In this document: positions 55,525 through 64,000 of the stretch, one piece after another
Numbering within the stretch: the first letter of the stretch is position 1
Layout: each line of letters opens with the position of its first letter
Assembly: GCF_003855395.1 (NCBI RefSeq)
Contig: NZ_CP034015.1
Coordinates: 3,358,001-3,422,000 of the forward strand
Direction of reading: 5' to 3'
DNA: 64,000 nt
Origin: Shewanella livingstonensis
GTDB lineage: Bacteria > Pseudomonadota > Gammaproteobacteria > Enterobacterales > Shewanellaceae
Program-made: the position numbers and the translations under genes
The notes under the pieces: generated by a model
The model's input: the letters and a program-made list of their open reading frames with translations, nothing else
Databases searched by the model: none
What the model was told of the DNA's origin: nothing

Positions 55525-56856
55525 ATGAAAATTATGTTACCAGCAGATTCTAAAATGCATTCAAAAGCGTTCACCTTTGGTGTGGCGACTGCTTCTTTTC
55601 AAATTGAAGGCGCAGTGGATTCTCGTCTTCCTTGTATATGGGATACCTTTTGTGCGACGCCAGGTAAAATTCGTGATAACTCTGACGGCTCGCAAGCATG
55701 CGAACATGTGAAGCTATGGCGTGAAGATGTCGATTTAATTGAATCGCTGGGCGTTGACGCTTATCGCTTATCCATTTCGTGGCCACGCGTAATGCATAAA
55801 GATGGCAGCCTTAACCCACAAGGCGTTACGTTTTATACCGACTTACTTGATGAGCTCAATCGTCGTGGAATTAAAACGTTTGTCACCTTATATCATTGGG
55901 ATTTACCGCAACATATCGAAGACAATGGTGGTTGGTTAAATCGTCAAACTGCTTACCTTTTTGCAGATTATGCCGACAAGATAACCCAAGCATTTGGTGA
56001 CAGAGTTTACTCTTACGCCACATTTAACGAACCATTTTGCAGCTCGTACCTAGGCTACGAGATTGGCATTCATGCACCAGGTTTAGCTAAAAAATCTTAT
56101 GGTCGCCAATCTGCACATCATTTACTGCTAGCCCATGGTTTAGCCATGAAAGTACTGCAAAAAAACAGCCCAAACAGTCAAAATGGTATTGTGCTTAACT
56201 TTACTCCTTGTTACAGCGCCACAGATAGCGCAGCAGATGTGCAAGCCGCCAGTAAAGCCGACCAATATTTCAATCAATGGTATATCAAGCCACTATTTGA
56301 CCGCTGCTACCCAGATATCATCAATGACTTTGCAGCTGAAGATGTACCGGTTATCGAAGATGGTGATTTTGACATCATTGCCCAACCTATCGACTTTTTA
56401 GGGATTAACTTCTATACCCGCGGCGTATATGAAGCTGATGCGGTTAATGGTTTTAGCCAAATAGACATGGCAGGCAAGCCTAAGACGGATATGGGCTGGG
56501 AAATTTACCCTCAAGCTTTTACTGATTTATTAACGTCTTTACATGCTCTTTATCCATTACCACCAATTTATATTACTGAAAACGGTGCGGCAATGGACGA
56601 TAAGCTACTTGATGGAAAAGTAGATGATTCCGACAGAGTCGAATATTATAATAGCCACTTAAATGCCGTTAATAACGCCATTGAACAAGGCGTCAATGTT
56701 GTTGGCTATTTTGCCTGGAGTTTAATGGATAATTTTGAATGGGCAGAAGGTTACTTAAAACGCTTTGGGATTGTTTACGTAGATTATGACACTCAACAGC
56801 GCACATTAAAGTCTAGTGCTCATGCTTATAAAGCATTATTAAATAACAGACGTTAA
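55525..56856 (+). CDS. bglB: GH1 family beta-glucosidase
   Basis: 443 residues, no signal peptide, so cytoplasmic. GH1 signatures: FTFGVATASFQIEGAV (N-terminal), YATFNEPFCSSYLGYE with the acid/base Glu near 167, and PPIYITENGAAMDD with the nucleophile Glu near 352; WSLMDNFEWAEGYLKRFGIVYVDY near the end. Hydrolyses imported cellobiose, laminaribiose or other beta-glucosides to glucose. First gene of the rightward operon with the symporter and regulator. Confidence 0.95.
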   Translation: MKIMLPADSKMHSKAFTFGVATASFQIEGAVDSRLPCIWDTFCATPGKIRDNSDGSQACEHVKLWREDVDLIESLGVDAYRLSISWPRVMHKDGSLNPQGVTFYTDLLDELNRRGIKTFVTLYHWDLPQHIEDNGGWLNRQTAYLFADYADKITQAFGDRVYSYATFNEPFCSSYLGYEIGIHAPGLAKKSYGRQSAHHLLLAHGLAMKVLQKNSPNSQNGIVLNFTPCYSATDSAADVQAASKADQYFNQWYIKPLFDRCYPDIINDFAAEDVPVIEDGDFDIIAQPIDFLGINFYTRGVYEADAVNGFSQIDMAGKPKTDMGWEIYPQAFTDLLTSLHALYPLPPIYITENGAAMDDKLLDGKVDDSDRVEYYNSHLNAVNNAIEQGVNVVGYFAWSLMDNFEWAEGYLKRFGIVYVDYDTQQRTLKSSAHAYKALLNNRR

Positions 56857-56951
56857 TTCGACACTTAAAATTAAGCTGTTCCTATGAACGGTTTAATTTT
56901 ATACCTACACTCGCATCATTTTAATTAATAACAACAATAATTGAGGCATGT

Positions 56952-58280
56952 ATGATCAGTATCAAAGAGAAGATAGCCTATGGACTTGGGGACACAGCCA
57001 GTAACATTGTGTTCCAAACGGTTATGCTATTTTTAACCTTTTTTTATACCGATATTTTTGGTATCTCACCCGCATTTGTCGGCACCATGTTTTTGGCAGT
57101 GCGCTTAATTGATGCCGTAACTGACCCTCTAATGGGTGCGCTTGCCGATAGAACTAACACCCGTTGGGGTAAGTTTAGGCCTTATTTATTGTGGTTTGCC
57201 CTGCCTTTCGGCTTTATCAGTGTTTTAGCTTTCACCACGCCTGATTTAACTGAAGATGGCAAAATGATTTATGCCTTTGTAACCTATACGGCATTAATGA
57301 TGGTGTATACCGCAATAAACATTCCTTATTGCGCCTTAGGAGGCGTGCTTACCGCAGATCCTAAAGAACGTGTGTCGGTTCAATCATATCGTTTTGTATT
57401 TGCAATGATTGGTGGTTTATTGGTGTCTGGCTTAACCTTGCCTTTGGTTGAATTTTTAGGTGAAGGCGACCAAGCAAAAGGCTATCAACTGACGATAACC
57501 GCTATGAGCATTTTAGGCGTAGCAATGTTTTTAGTGTGTTTTTGGGGCACAAAAGAACGCTTACACCCACCGATTGATCAGCAATCTAGCTTCAAAAAAG
57601 ATTTTACCGATATGCTCAAAAATGATCAGTGGCGCGTGCTATCAGTCGCCTCTGTGTGCTTATTGTCAGGCATGGTATTACGCACCAGCTTAGCTATTTA
57701 TTATGTTAAATATTTCTTAAACATGCCCGACTCAATTACTCTGTTTATTACATTGGGAATGGTAGGTAATATTTTTGGTTGCATACTGGCAGAGCCTTTA
57801 GCAAAGCGTTTTTGTAAAGTTAAAGCTTATATTATCCTACAATTACTCGCTGCGACTATGTGTATAGTGAGCTACTTTGTCCCTAGTGACCAAGTTGAAT
57901 TAGCGTTCTTCATGTTTATCATATGGGGCTTTACCTTCAACATGGCAACGCCATTACTATGGGCCAAAATGGCTGATGTAGTCGATTATGGGCAATACAA
58001 AAATGGCGTGCGTATTACCGGGATGATTTACTCTTCGGTGATATTCTTTATTAAATTAGGTGTTGCCATTGGTGGCGCCGCTGCGGGTTGGTTGTTAGCT
58101 GGCTACGGTTACCAAGCTGATACGCTTCAAACACCAGATACTCAGCAAGGAATATTGTTATCTTTTACAATTTACCCAGCAATTGGATCGATATTGGTTG
58201 CATTTGTAATGCGTTGGTACGTTTTAGACAATCAAAAAGTCGATCAAATTCACTTAGAATTAAATAGAGAAGCAAAATAA
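56952..58280 (+). CDS. GPH family (MelB-like) glycoside:cation symporter
   Basis: 442 residues, twelve helices. IKEKIAYGLGDTASNIVFQTVMLFLTFFYTDIFGI and DAVTDPLMGALADRTNTRWGKFRPYLLW are the defining motifs of the GPH family. Should import a beta-glucoside disaccharide with Na+ or H+, supplying the GH1 enzyme. GAGG just before the ATG. 95 bp after bglB. Confidence 0.92.
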   Translation: MISIKEKIAYGLGDTASNIVFQTVMLFLTFFYTDIFGISPAFVGTMFLAVRLIDAVTDPLMGALADRTNTRWGKFRPYLLWFALPFGFISVLAFTTPDLTEDGKMIYAFVTYTALMMVYTAINIPYCALGGVLTADPKERVSVQSYRFVFAMIGGLLVSGLTLPLVEFLGEGDQAKGYQLTITAMSILGVAMFLVCFWGTKERLHPPIDQQSSFKKDFTDMLKNDQWRVLSVASVCLLSGMVLRTSLAIYYVKYFLNMPDSITLFITLGMVGNIFGCILAEPLAKRFCKVKAYIILQLLAATMCIVSYFVPSDQVELAFFMFIIWGFTFNMATPLLWAKMADVVDYGQYKNGVRITGMIYSSVIFFIKLGVAIGGAAAGWLLAGYGYQADTLQTPDTQQGILLSFTIYPAIGSILVAFVMRWYVLDNQKVDQIHLELNREAK

Positions 58281-58292
58281 AAGCATGTTAGT

Positions 58293-58313
58293 CTTGGAGC
58301 CATGTGCTCCAAG
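58293..58313 (+). repeat. Hairpin between symporter and regulator genes
   Basis: Perfect 8-bp arms CTTGGAGC and GCTCCAAG around 5 bases, 12 bp after the symporter stop and followed by ATGGCTTTT. It could be a weak terminator or attenuator that limits regulator expression. Confidence 0.5.
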
Positions 58314-58335
58314 ATGGCTTTTGCAAACTAATTAT

Positions 58336-59337
58336 ATGGCAACAATTTACGATGTATCTGTAATGGCAGGCGTGTCTCTGGCAACCGTGTCCAGAGTGAT
58401 GAACGACAACACCAAAGTCAGCGATAAAACCAAGCAAAAGGTTCTTGATGCGATGGCCGCATTAGGCTATCGCCCCAATACGATTGCCCAGTCTTTGGCT
58501 TCTAATCGTTCAAACAGTGTCGGAGTATTGGTGTCGCAACTGGACGGTCCATTTTATGGACCTATGATGACCGAAATTGAAATGGCGCTACGCAGTGCCA
58601 ATAAACACGTCATTATTGCTGCTGGACACAGTGACGAAAAACAAGAAAAAGACGGTGTTGAATTTTTAATGAGCCGTGGTTGTGATGCACTCATTTTAGA
58701 TGTTGAAGCCGTATCGGATGAATACTTAATTGAGCTCAGTAAAGCCACAACCCCTATTGTGTTTATTAACCGCTATATTGACGCCATTAAAGATCGCTGT
58801 GTTTACCTTGAAAACGAACAAGGTGGTTTCATAGCAACAGAACACATTTTATCGCTTGGTCATAAACAGTTGGCGTATATTTCTGGACCACTGTTTAAAC
58901 TCGATGTGCGTGATCGCTTAAAAGGTCATAAACGAGCATTACAGCAATATAATATTCCGTTTGATGAAGCTCTTTGTTATGAAGGAGACTTTCGCGAATC
59001 TGGTGGTAGCACGGCAATGGAGCATTTGTTGTCGCTAAACAAGCCAATAACTGCGGTTGTGTGTGCCAATGATCAAATGGCCTCAGGGGCTATTGCTGTG
59101 TGCCTGGAGCATGGTTTACGCGTACCTGAAGATATTTCATTTATCGGTTACGACAACATCCCTTTCCCACAATATATTTCGCCGAAGCTGTCTACTGTAA
59201 GCAACCCTATTCACGAAATGGGTAAAATGGCGGCACGCTGGGTACTGCAACAAGTTTACAACGATCAAGAAGTGTTAATTGAACGCACATTTCAACCAGA
59301 GTTGTTTATTCGAACGTCAACAGCACCAATAGATTAA
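58336..59337 (+). CDS. LacI family repressor of the beta-glucoside regulon (BglR-like)
   Basis: 333 residues. N-terminal helix-turn-helix ATIYDVSVMAGVSLATVSRVMNDNTKVSDKTKQKVLDAMAALGYRPN, then a periplasmic-binding-protein-like sugar domain (SNSVGVLVSQLDGPFYGPMM; CANDQMASGAIAVCLEHGLRVPEDISFIGYDNI). The hinge helix PNTIAQSLAS suggests binding to a symmetric site with a central CG, which fits TGTAAGCGCTTACA. The frame can start at 58285, but MATIYDV at 58336 fits the family; no ribosome site is obvious there. Probably released by a beta-glucoside. Confidence 0.92.
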   Translation: MATIYDVSVMAGVSLATVSRVMNDNTKVSDKTKQKVLDAMAALGYRPNTIAQSLASNRSNSVGVLVSQLDGPFYGPMMTEIEMALRSANKHVIIAAGHSDEKQEKDGVEFLMSRGCDALILDVEAVSDEYLIELSKATTPIVFINRYIDAIKDRCVYLENEQGGFIATEHILSLGHKQLAYISGPLFKLDVRDRLKGHKRALQQYNIPFDEALCYEGDFRESGGSTAMEHLLSLNKPITAVVCANDQMASGAIAVCLEHGLRVPEDISFIGYDNIPFPQYISPKLSTVSNPIHEMGKMAARWVLQQVYNDQEVLIERTFQPELFIRTSTAPID

Positions 59338-59748
59338 CCTTAAAATAATCCAATCAGCTACGATGACGACTCAAGCATACAATCAAAATATTTGTGCAAA
59401 GCGGACTTAGCTTTGTACAGCCCATTGGGATTGAGACTAGCAATACCGCAAAGACTTCACCACCGCGATGGCGGATAAATGATTAAGCTCCCTAAAAGTC
59501 TAGTCCATACCACTAATGCGATAACTAATCAGACAGCTAACGAACAAACGATAACTTCGTCGTCGATAATGATCCCAAGGTGAAGTGATTTATGCCACTC
59601 GAATAAAAACGACTTATATTAAGCACTTTTTCTTTAAGCACAGAGTGACAACAGATTAAACGACTCCCCCCGCTATTGAGCCCAATCATTTTATAATTCA
59701 TTTATATGATAAATACGGGTAATAACGCGTAACATTTCCCGCAACAAA

Positions 59749-59762
59749 AGAAAGCGCTTACA
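59749..59762 (+). promoter_or_regulatory. LacI-family operator, distal site upstream of the TonB receptor gene
   Basis: AGAAAGCGCTTACA; its complement TGTAAGCGCTTTCT equals the site at 55351 except for the last base. Centre 163 bp upstream of the proximal operator, which would allow looping. Confidence 0.7.
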
Positions 59763-59880
59763 TTTTAATGCAACTCTACTAACAAAAACAAAAATACTTT
59801 AAAAACAATGATTAAAAAAGAATAAAACAAATAAATAAACATTCTAGTTAATGAAATGTAATAATTTAATCTTGTTTTTG

Positions 59881-59909
59881 TTGACTGCGGTCACATTTTA
59901 CACTAGTTT
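59881..59909 (+). promoter_or_regulatory. Promoter candidate of the TonB receptor gene
   Basis: TTGACT (59881-59886), a 17-bp spacer and TAGTTT (59904-59909). The perfect operator begins one base later, at the expected transcription start, as for a repressed promoter. The leader would be about 130 nt. Confidence 0.55.
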
Positions 59910-59910
59910 T

Positions 59911-59926
59911 ATGTAAGCGCTTACAT
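59911..59926 (+). promoter_or_regulatory. LacI-family operator, proximal perfect palindrome
   Basis: ATGTAAGCGCTTACAT, a perfect 16-bp palindrome directly after the candidate -10. A bound repressor here would block RNA polymerase. Confidence 0.85.
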
Positions 59927-60050
59927 TAGCTGTTTTATAACACAACAATTATAAATAATGATTACCGCGTGGATAGAGAATTAAAAAAATGATTTGCGCC
60001 TAACCCGCAATATTGAGAGAAGTAAAATCTAGTCAATGGGGATTTCCTAG

Positions 60051-62957
60051 ATGAAAAAAACAAAATTTACAAAAACTAAGCTTGCAACCAGTTTATCGCT
60101 AGTGCTTGGTGTGAGCAGTATGTTACCTGCTTATGCTGCTGATGAAGTCAGTGAAGAAAATATTGAAGTGTTACAGGTCACAGGTATTCGTGGCAGCTTA
60201 ATCAAATCAATGGACGTTAAGCGTTCATCAAGTGGAGTTGTCGACTCTATTTCTGCTGAAGATATTGGTAAGTTTCCTGACACCAACTTAGCGGAATCGT
60301 TGCAACGTATTACTGGCGTATCGATTGACCGTTCTAACGGTGAAGGCAGTAAAGTATCTGTTCGTGGTTTTGGTCCAGACTATAACCTTATTACCTTAAA
60401 TGGTCGTCAAATGCCTGTAACAACAGGTTCACGCTCATTTGATTTTGCTAACATCGCTTCTGAAAGTATTAGCGGTGTTGAAGTTCATAAAACTAGCCAA
60501 GCCTCAGATTCAACCGGTGGTATTGGTTCTACTATTGATATTTTAACCCACAAACCATTTAGCTCTCCAGGCTTAAAAGCCACATTTGGAGTAAAAGCCG
60601 TTGATGATAAATCAACAGATAATGGCTCAATTACCCCTGAGTTATCGGGTTTATATTCAAACACTTTCGCTGATGATAAATTTGGCATCTCGCTTTCTGC
60701 CAGCTATCAAGAGCGTGAAAGTGGTAACCAACAAGCACAAGTCGGCACCGGCTGGCGTACTTTCCCAGGGGCGGCCACAAACGACAGCGAATGGGGCGGC
60801 GTAGCAAATGACAATACCCAAGTTAACCGTCCTGGCGATGATGATTTTTACTCAGTGCCGCAAACTACGATTTATCGCTTTGAAGAACAACAACGTACCC
60901 GTACTAATGGTCAGTTAGTATTGCAGTACAGCCCTATTGATAGCGTAGTAGCCAGCTTAGATTACACCTACATGCGTAACGACATTGATACTCAATCAAA
61001 TGACGTATCTGCCTGGTTTAACTTTGTACCGTCAGAAAACGTATGGTCTGATGGCCCATATGCATCACCACTCATTTATTCAGAAACCTACGGATCACCT
61101 GCAGATTTATCAATGGCGGCTGGCGATTATGGCGTACGTAACGAAAGTGGTTCATTAGGCTTTAACATTGAGTGGCAAGCAACTGACGACTTAAAGCTAA
61201 CCTTTGATGCACACAACTCAACCGCAGAAAACAAACCGAATAACCTTTATGGTTCAAGTAACAATTTAAGTACCGCAGCGTTTATACGTACCAGCGCGGC
61301 AACTGACTTTAGCGGTGATTTGCCTGTACTAGCTGTTGGTGGTGGTAATGCAGTTACCTCAGCAGACATGATGCTAACAGGTTCTGTTTTTGGTAATTCG
61401 CGTAATAAATCTGAAATTGATCAATATCAAGTTGATGGCGAGTACTTGTTTGAAGATGCTGGCAGCATTGACTTTGGTATTGCCTTAACTAATGTGAATA
61501 ATCACTCACAAAGTGTCAACGTTCAGCGTAATGATTGGGGTGGAGTAGGCTCTGCCGGTGACTTTGAAGACGCATGGTTCCCAGCTGACACCATTCAAGA
61601 CAAGTTTGATGCTAATGGTGGTAATTTCTCACTTTCAGACGGTAACTTCGATGTTTTAGATACCATTTTCATGTGGGATTTTGCTTCAGTACGTGAATTT
61701 GCTGCCGCCAACTATGCCTCTTCTGTGAGTGGTGATTGTGGTAATGGCTTCTGCCCTTCAACTAATTATGCCGCTGAAACTGACCGTTATACCGAAGAAG
61801 AATCACAAGCGGTTTATGTACAGTACAACTACGATAACGAAATTTCAGGCATGCCATATGACGTGCATTTTGGACTTCGTTATGAGCAAACTGATGTCAC
61901 CTCTACTGCTGCTGTTGCTGGTTATGATGGTGCAGATTGGATTGCCGAAACGGAGATTTTATTATCTGCTACTGGTGAGCAAGTCTTTGAAACCAAAAAT
62001 GGTGATTATGACTACTTACTACCAAGCTTCAACTTCAATATTGAAGTAGTAGAAGATGTGATGCTTCGTGCTGCATATAGTGAGACCATTGGTCGTCCTA
62101 GCTACACAGACATTCAAGGTGGTACGGTATTGGCTACACTTGCGAACCGTACTAACGGTGGTGGATCAGCGGGTAACCCGACATTATTGCCATTAGAATC
62201 TGAAAATATCGACTTCTCGGCAGAGTGGTATTATGCGCCATCAAGCTACGTGTCTGTGGGTTATTTCCGCAAAGACACCAATAACTTTATTAGTGTTGAT
62301 CCGGTTAAAACCACTAACGGCATATACAACCCAGCATCAGGTGATTTATATAAAGCTGCAGTAGCAGCAACCGGTACAACAGAAGCAGGCGCTGTTCGTG
62401 ATTATATTTTCGCAAACTATGCTGATAATGCTGCTGTAGATGTTGCTAATCAAACCATCAGTGGTAGTGCTGCTAACAATGATGAGTTGTTAAACTTTAA
62501 TATCAACACACCATTAAACAGCTCAGATAACTCAGTAATTGATGGCTGGGAATTTGCTGCACAACACTTCTTTGGAGAAAGTGGTGTGGGTGTAATTGCT
62601 AACTACACTCTAGTTAACAGTGACTTAGCCCTAGTCGGCATCAGTGATACCGCAAACGCTGTGTTAGTGTACGAAAACTACGGCTTCCAAGCACGTGTAG
62701 CATACAACTGGCGTGATGAGTTTTTAAGCGCCACGAGTCAAGGTACGGGATTATTTCCACAGTACACTGAAGCCTACTCGCAAATTGACTTGTCTGTTAG
62801 TTATGATATTGAGTCAGTTGAAGGCTTAACCGTGTTTTTCGAAGGACTTAACATTACCGAAGAGTACACCCGTGTTCACGGTCTTGCTAACGAGCAAGTG
62901 TTAAACCTAACCGAAACCGGCGCACGATATAGCCTAGGTGCTCGATACACCTTCTAA
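60051..62957 (+). CDS. TonB-dependent receptor, probable beta-glucan oligosaccharide uptake
   Basis: 968 residues. Signal peptide at 1-29 ending AYA. Plug domain begins with the TonB-box-like IEVLQVTGIRGSLIKSMDVKRSS, with DIGKFPDTNLAESLQRITGVSIDRSNGEGSKVSVRGFGPDYNLITLNGRQMP. A barrel follows, ending YSLGARYTF with the terminal Phe. The N-terminal motif is that of the large carbohydrate-type receptors of Alteromonadales. Two LacI operators upstream place it in the beta-glucoside regulon, so it should import glucan fragments cut by GH16 and GH3. Substrate is inference. Confidence 0.93.
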   Translation: MKKTKFTKTKLATSLSLVLGVSSMLPAYAADEVSEENIEVLQVTGIRGSLIKSMDVKRSSSGVVDSISAEDIGKFPDTNLAESLQRITGVSIDRSNGEGSKVSVRGFGPDYNLITLNGRQMPVTTGSRSFDFANIASESISGVEVHKTSQASDSTGGIGSTIDILTHKPFSSPGLKATFGVKAVDDKSTDNGSITPELSGLYSNTFADDKFGISLSASYQERESGNQQAQVGTGWRTFPGAATNDSEWGGVANDNTQVNRPGDDDFYSVPQTTIYRFEEQQRTRTNGQLVLQYSPIDSVVASLDYTYMRNDIDTQSNDVSAWFNFVPSENVWSDGPYASPLIYSETYGSPADLSMAAGDYGVRNESGSLGFNIEWQATDDLKLTFDAHNSTAENKPNNLYGSSNNLSTAAFIRTSAATDFSGDLPVLAVGGGNAVTSADMMLTGSVFGNSRNKSEIDQYQVDGEYLFEDAGSIDFGIALTNVNNHSQSVNVQRNDWGGVGSAGDFEDAWFPADTIQDKFDANGGNFSLSDGNFDVLDTIFMWDFASVREFAAANYASSVSGDCGNGFCPSTNYAAETDRYTEEESQAVYVQYNYDNEISGMPYDVHFGLRYEQTDVTSTAAVAGYDGADWIAETEILLSATGEQVFETKNGDYDYLLPSFNFNIEVVEDVMLRAAYSETIGRPSYTDIQGGTVLATLANRTNGGGSAGNPTLLPLESENIDFSAEWYYAPSSYVSVGYFRKDTNNFISVDPVKTTNGIYNPASGDLYKAAVAATGTTEAGAVRDYIFANYADNAAVDVANQTISGSAANNDELLNFNINTPLNSSDNSVIDGWEFAAQHFFGESGVGVIANYTLVNSDLALVGISDTANAVLVYENYGFQARVAYNWRDEFLSATSQGTGLFPQYTEAYSQIDLSVSYDIESVEGLTVFFEGLNITEEYTRVHGLANEQVLNLTETGARYSLGARYTF

Positions 62958-62975
62958 GCACATAACGTTATACAG

Positions 62976-63004
62976 GATTGAGCTAAGTGACACTTGGCTC
63001 AATC
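62976..63004 (+). terminator. Hairpin after the TonB receptor gene
   Basis: Arms of 13 bp (one G-T pair) around GAC, 18 bp after the stop codon. There is no T tract behind it, so it may stabilise the mRNA end. Confidence 0.45.
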
Positions 63005-63105
63005 GCATTTAACCGATGTTGTGCAACTTCTGACATTTAACTTAACAGCAAGCGCCTACTATCCAGGTGTTAGGCATCACTATTAAGTCTCCCTTATAGG
63101 TCGTT

Positions 63106-63135
63106 GAGGTACACATACTTTGTGGCCTCTTTTTT
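63106..63135 (+). terminator. Rho-independent terminator candidate
   Basis: GAGG...CCTC stem with inner CAC/GTG, then TTTTTT at 63130-63135 on the plus strand, 150 bp after the receptor gene. The next gene starts 200 bp on and would need its own promoter or read-through. Confidence 0.55.
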
Positions 63136-63335
63136 ATAGCAACATATTGAGTAACAAGGATGTTACTATTTTTATTTCAGCCTAAGTGCGACACAAGCGT
63201 TAAAGCAAGTAGTGACAATAAATAGGTGAAAGTGGTTACATTTTGCTGAATTCTACTTATGATGGACTTGAACAATATAAAACCTGCATTACAAACACAA
63301 AAATAACAATAACGCCAAAGGCGTAGGTAGACATT

Positions 63336-64000
63336 ATGCAAAAACCAATCACCCAAATAGTCATTGTTGGTGGCGGTACCGCCGGTTGGATAACTGCTGG
63401 GTTACTGGCGGCTGAACATAATGTCGACAAAGGCGTGCTTGCTCATGCTCCTAAGCTCAATATTACCTTAATTGAATCACCAGACGTTGCTACTATCGGT
63501 GTAGGTGAAGGTACCTGGCCTTCAATGCGTTCCACTTTAAGCAAAATCGGTATTGATGAAAACGAGTTTATTCGTCGTTGTGATGCCAGCTTTAAGCAAG
63601 GTTCTCGATTTATTCATTGGCGCAATGACCCAGCAAAGGGTAATCAAGCAGATACTATTGCTCAATCAGATACTATTGCTCAATCAAACCGTTATTTACA
63701 CCCTTTTAGCTTACCCCACGGTCATCAAGAGCTCGATTTATGTCCGTTTTGGTTACCCCATGCAGACCAGGTGAGCTTTGCCGAAGCGGTCAGTAGCCAA
63801 GAAATATTGTCACAGCTAGGACTCGCTCCAAAAAGCATTTCATCAGCGCAATATCATTTTCAAAACAACTATGGTTATCACCTAGATGCCGGAAAGTTCA
63901 GTCAACTGTTAAGCGAACACTGCACCCAAAAGCTGGGGGTAACCCATATTCGCGATCATGTCTGCCAGATTATTAATAATGATCAAGGTGATATCGATAA
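63336..64000 (+). CDS. Flavin-dependent tryptophan halogenase family protein, N-terminal part
   Basis: 221 codons from the ATG at 63336 to the window end with no stop. The N-terminus QIVIVGGGTAGWITAGLLAAEH is the FAD-binding GxGxxG motif with the Trp typical of halogenases. VATIGVGEGTWPSMRSTLSKIGIDENEFIRRCDASFKQGSRFIHW is the GEGT/PT region conserved in the family. Genes of this family often stand beside TonB receptors in carbohydrate loci of Alteromonadales, where halogenation is unproven. An in-frame 18-bp duplication at 63649-63684 repeats DTIAQS. The WxWxIP motif region is not reached. Confidence 0.85.
   Translation, partial: MQKPITQIVIVGGGTAGWITAGLLAAEHNVDKGVLAHAPKLNITLIESPDVATIGVGEGTWPSMRSTLSKIGIDENEFIRRCDASFKQGSRFIHWRNDPAKGNQADTIAQSDTIAQSNRYLHPFSLPHGHQELDLCPFWLPHADQVSFAEAVSSQEILSQLGLAPKSISSAQYHFQNNYGYHLDAGKFSQLLSEHCTQKLGVTHIRDHVCQIINNDQGDID
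63649..63684 (+). repeat. In-frame 18-bp tandem duplication in the halogenase-like gene
   Basis: CAGATACTATTGCTCAAT occurs twice in a row, exactly. The protein reads ADTIAQSDTIAQSN. No frameshift results. Confidence 0.9.

Larger units (their letters stand above)
59338..60050. other. 713-bp control region upstream of the TonB receptor gene
   Basis: No supported frame. It holds two LacI-type operators 163 bp apart and one promoter candidate (all listed). The 5-prime part, 59338-59700, shows nothing that I can name. Confidence 0.7.

Overview
The window looks like chromosome of a marine gammaproteobacterium of the genus Shewanella. This rests on the close fit of OleA, YajD, YbiT and the branched-chain acyl-CoA operon to Shewanella and enterobacterial relatives, on the AT-leaning base composition, and on the order pst-phoU / ole / valine-catabolism operon / metA / fah-maiA / tyrR-phhBA / galE that I associate with this genus. 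A cold-water species of the S. frigidimarina type is plausible but cannot be proven here. I count 54 protein genes: 52 complete and two cut by the window edges (oleC at the left, a tryptophan-halogenase-like gene at the right). I saw no tRNA, rRNA, CRISPR or prophage. Starts were moved from the longest frame wherever a ribosome binding site or family alignment favoured another codon.

Layout. 1-3763: oleA, oleB and most of oleC, the head-to-head condensation pathway for long-chain olefins. 4020-7199: a methyltransferase, a DUF1289 protein, the HNH protein YajD and a DUF502 membrane protein, with REP-like repeats around yajD. 7422-12996: the phosphate uptake operon pstC-pstA-pstB-phoU, with a Pho-box-like promoter and an intrinsic terminator but no pstS. 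13292-24061: housekeeping and poorly known genes (ACT-domain regulator, DUF2797, LysE exporter, DUF1415, NIT-domain chemoreceptor, hydrolase, YbiT, membrane protein, M14 peptidase). 24391-33597: two membrane proteins and a seven-gene valine/branched-chain acyl-CoA catabolic operon. 34120-36247: metA and a divergent SDR with a tandem MetJ-type box array between them. 36363-42900: ompW behind a perfect FNR/EtrA box, then aromatic amino acid catabolism (phhA, phhB, fah, maiA) with TyrR and TyrR-box candidates. 43193-49211: galE, a NapF-like ferredoxin, a bactofilin, a DUF2982-like protein, an ElyC-like protein, a ROK fructokinase and CysQ.

49923-64000 is an accessory beta-glucan utilisation locus: secreted GH16 and GH3 lipoproteins, two sugar transporters, a cytoplasmic GH1 beta-glucosidase, a LacI-family regulator, a TonB-dependent receptor and a flavin halogenase-like protein. 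Three copies of a TGTAAGCGCTTACA-type operator, in the two main control regions, join these genes into one regulon. The inferred flow is extracellular laminarin or cellodextrin cutting, outer membrane uptake through the TonB receptor, inner membrane import, and hydrolysis by GH1, with the ROK fructokinase nearby as a possible sugar kinase.

Mobile and repeat DNA: a non-autonomous MITE-like element is present twice in opposite orientation (24116-24378 and 49576-49851), bracketing 25 kb. Other repeats are REP-like paired arms and short tandem repeats. I did not find a clearly unprecedented system. The most useful novel-looking items are the regulatory arrays, the MITE pair, the halogenase/TonB pairing and a few genes without recognised families.
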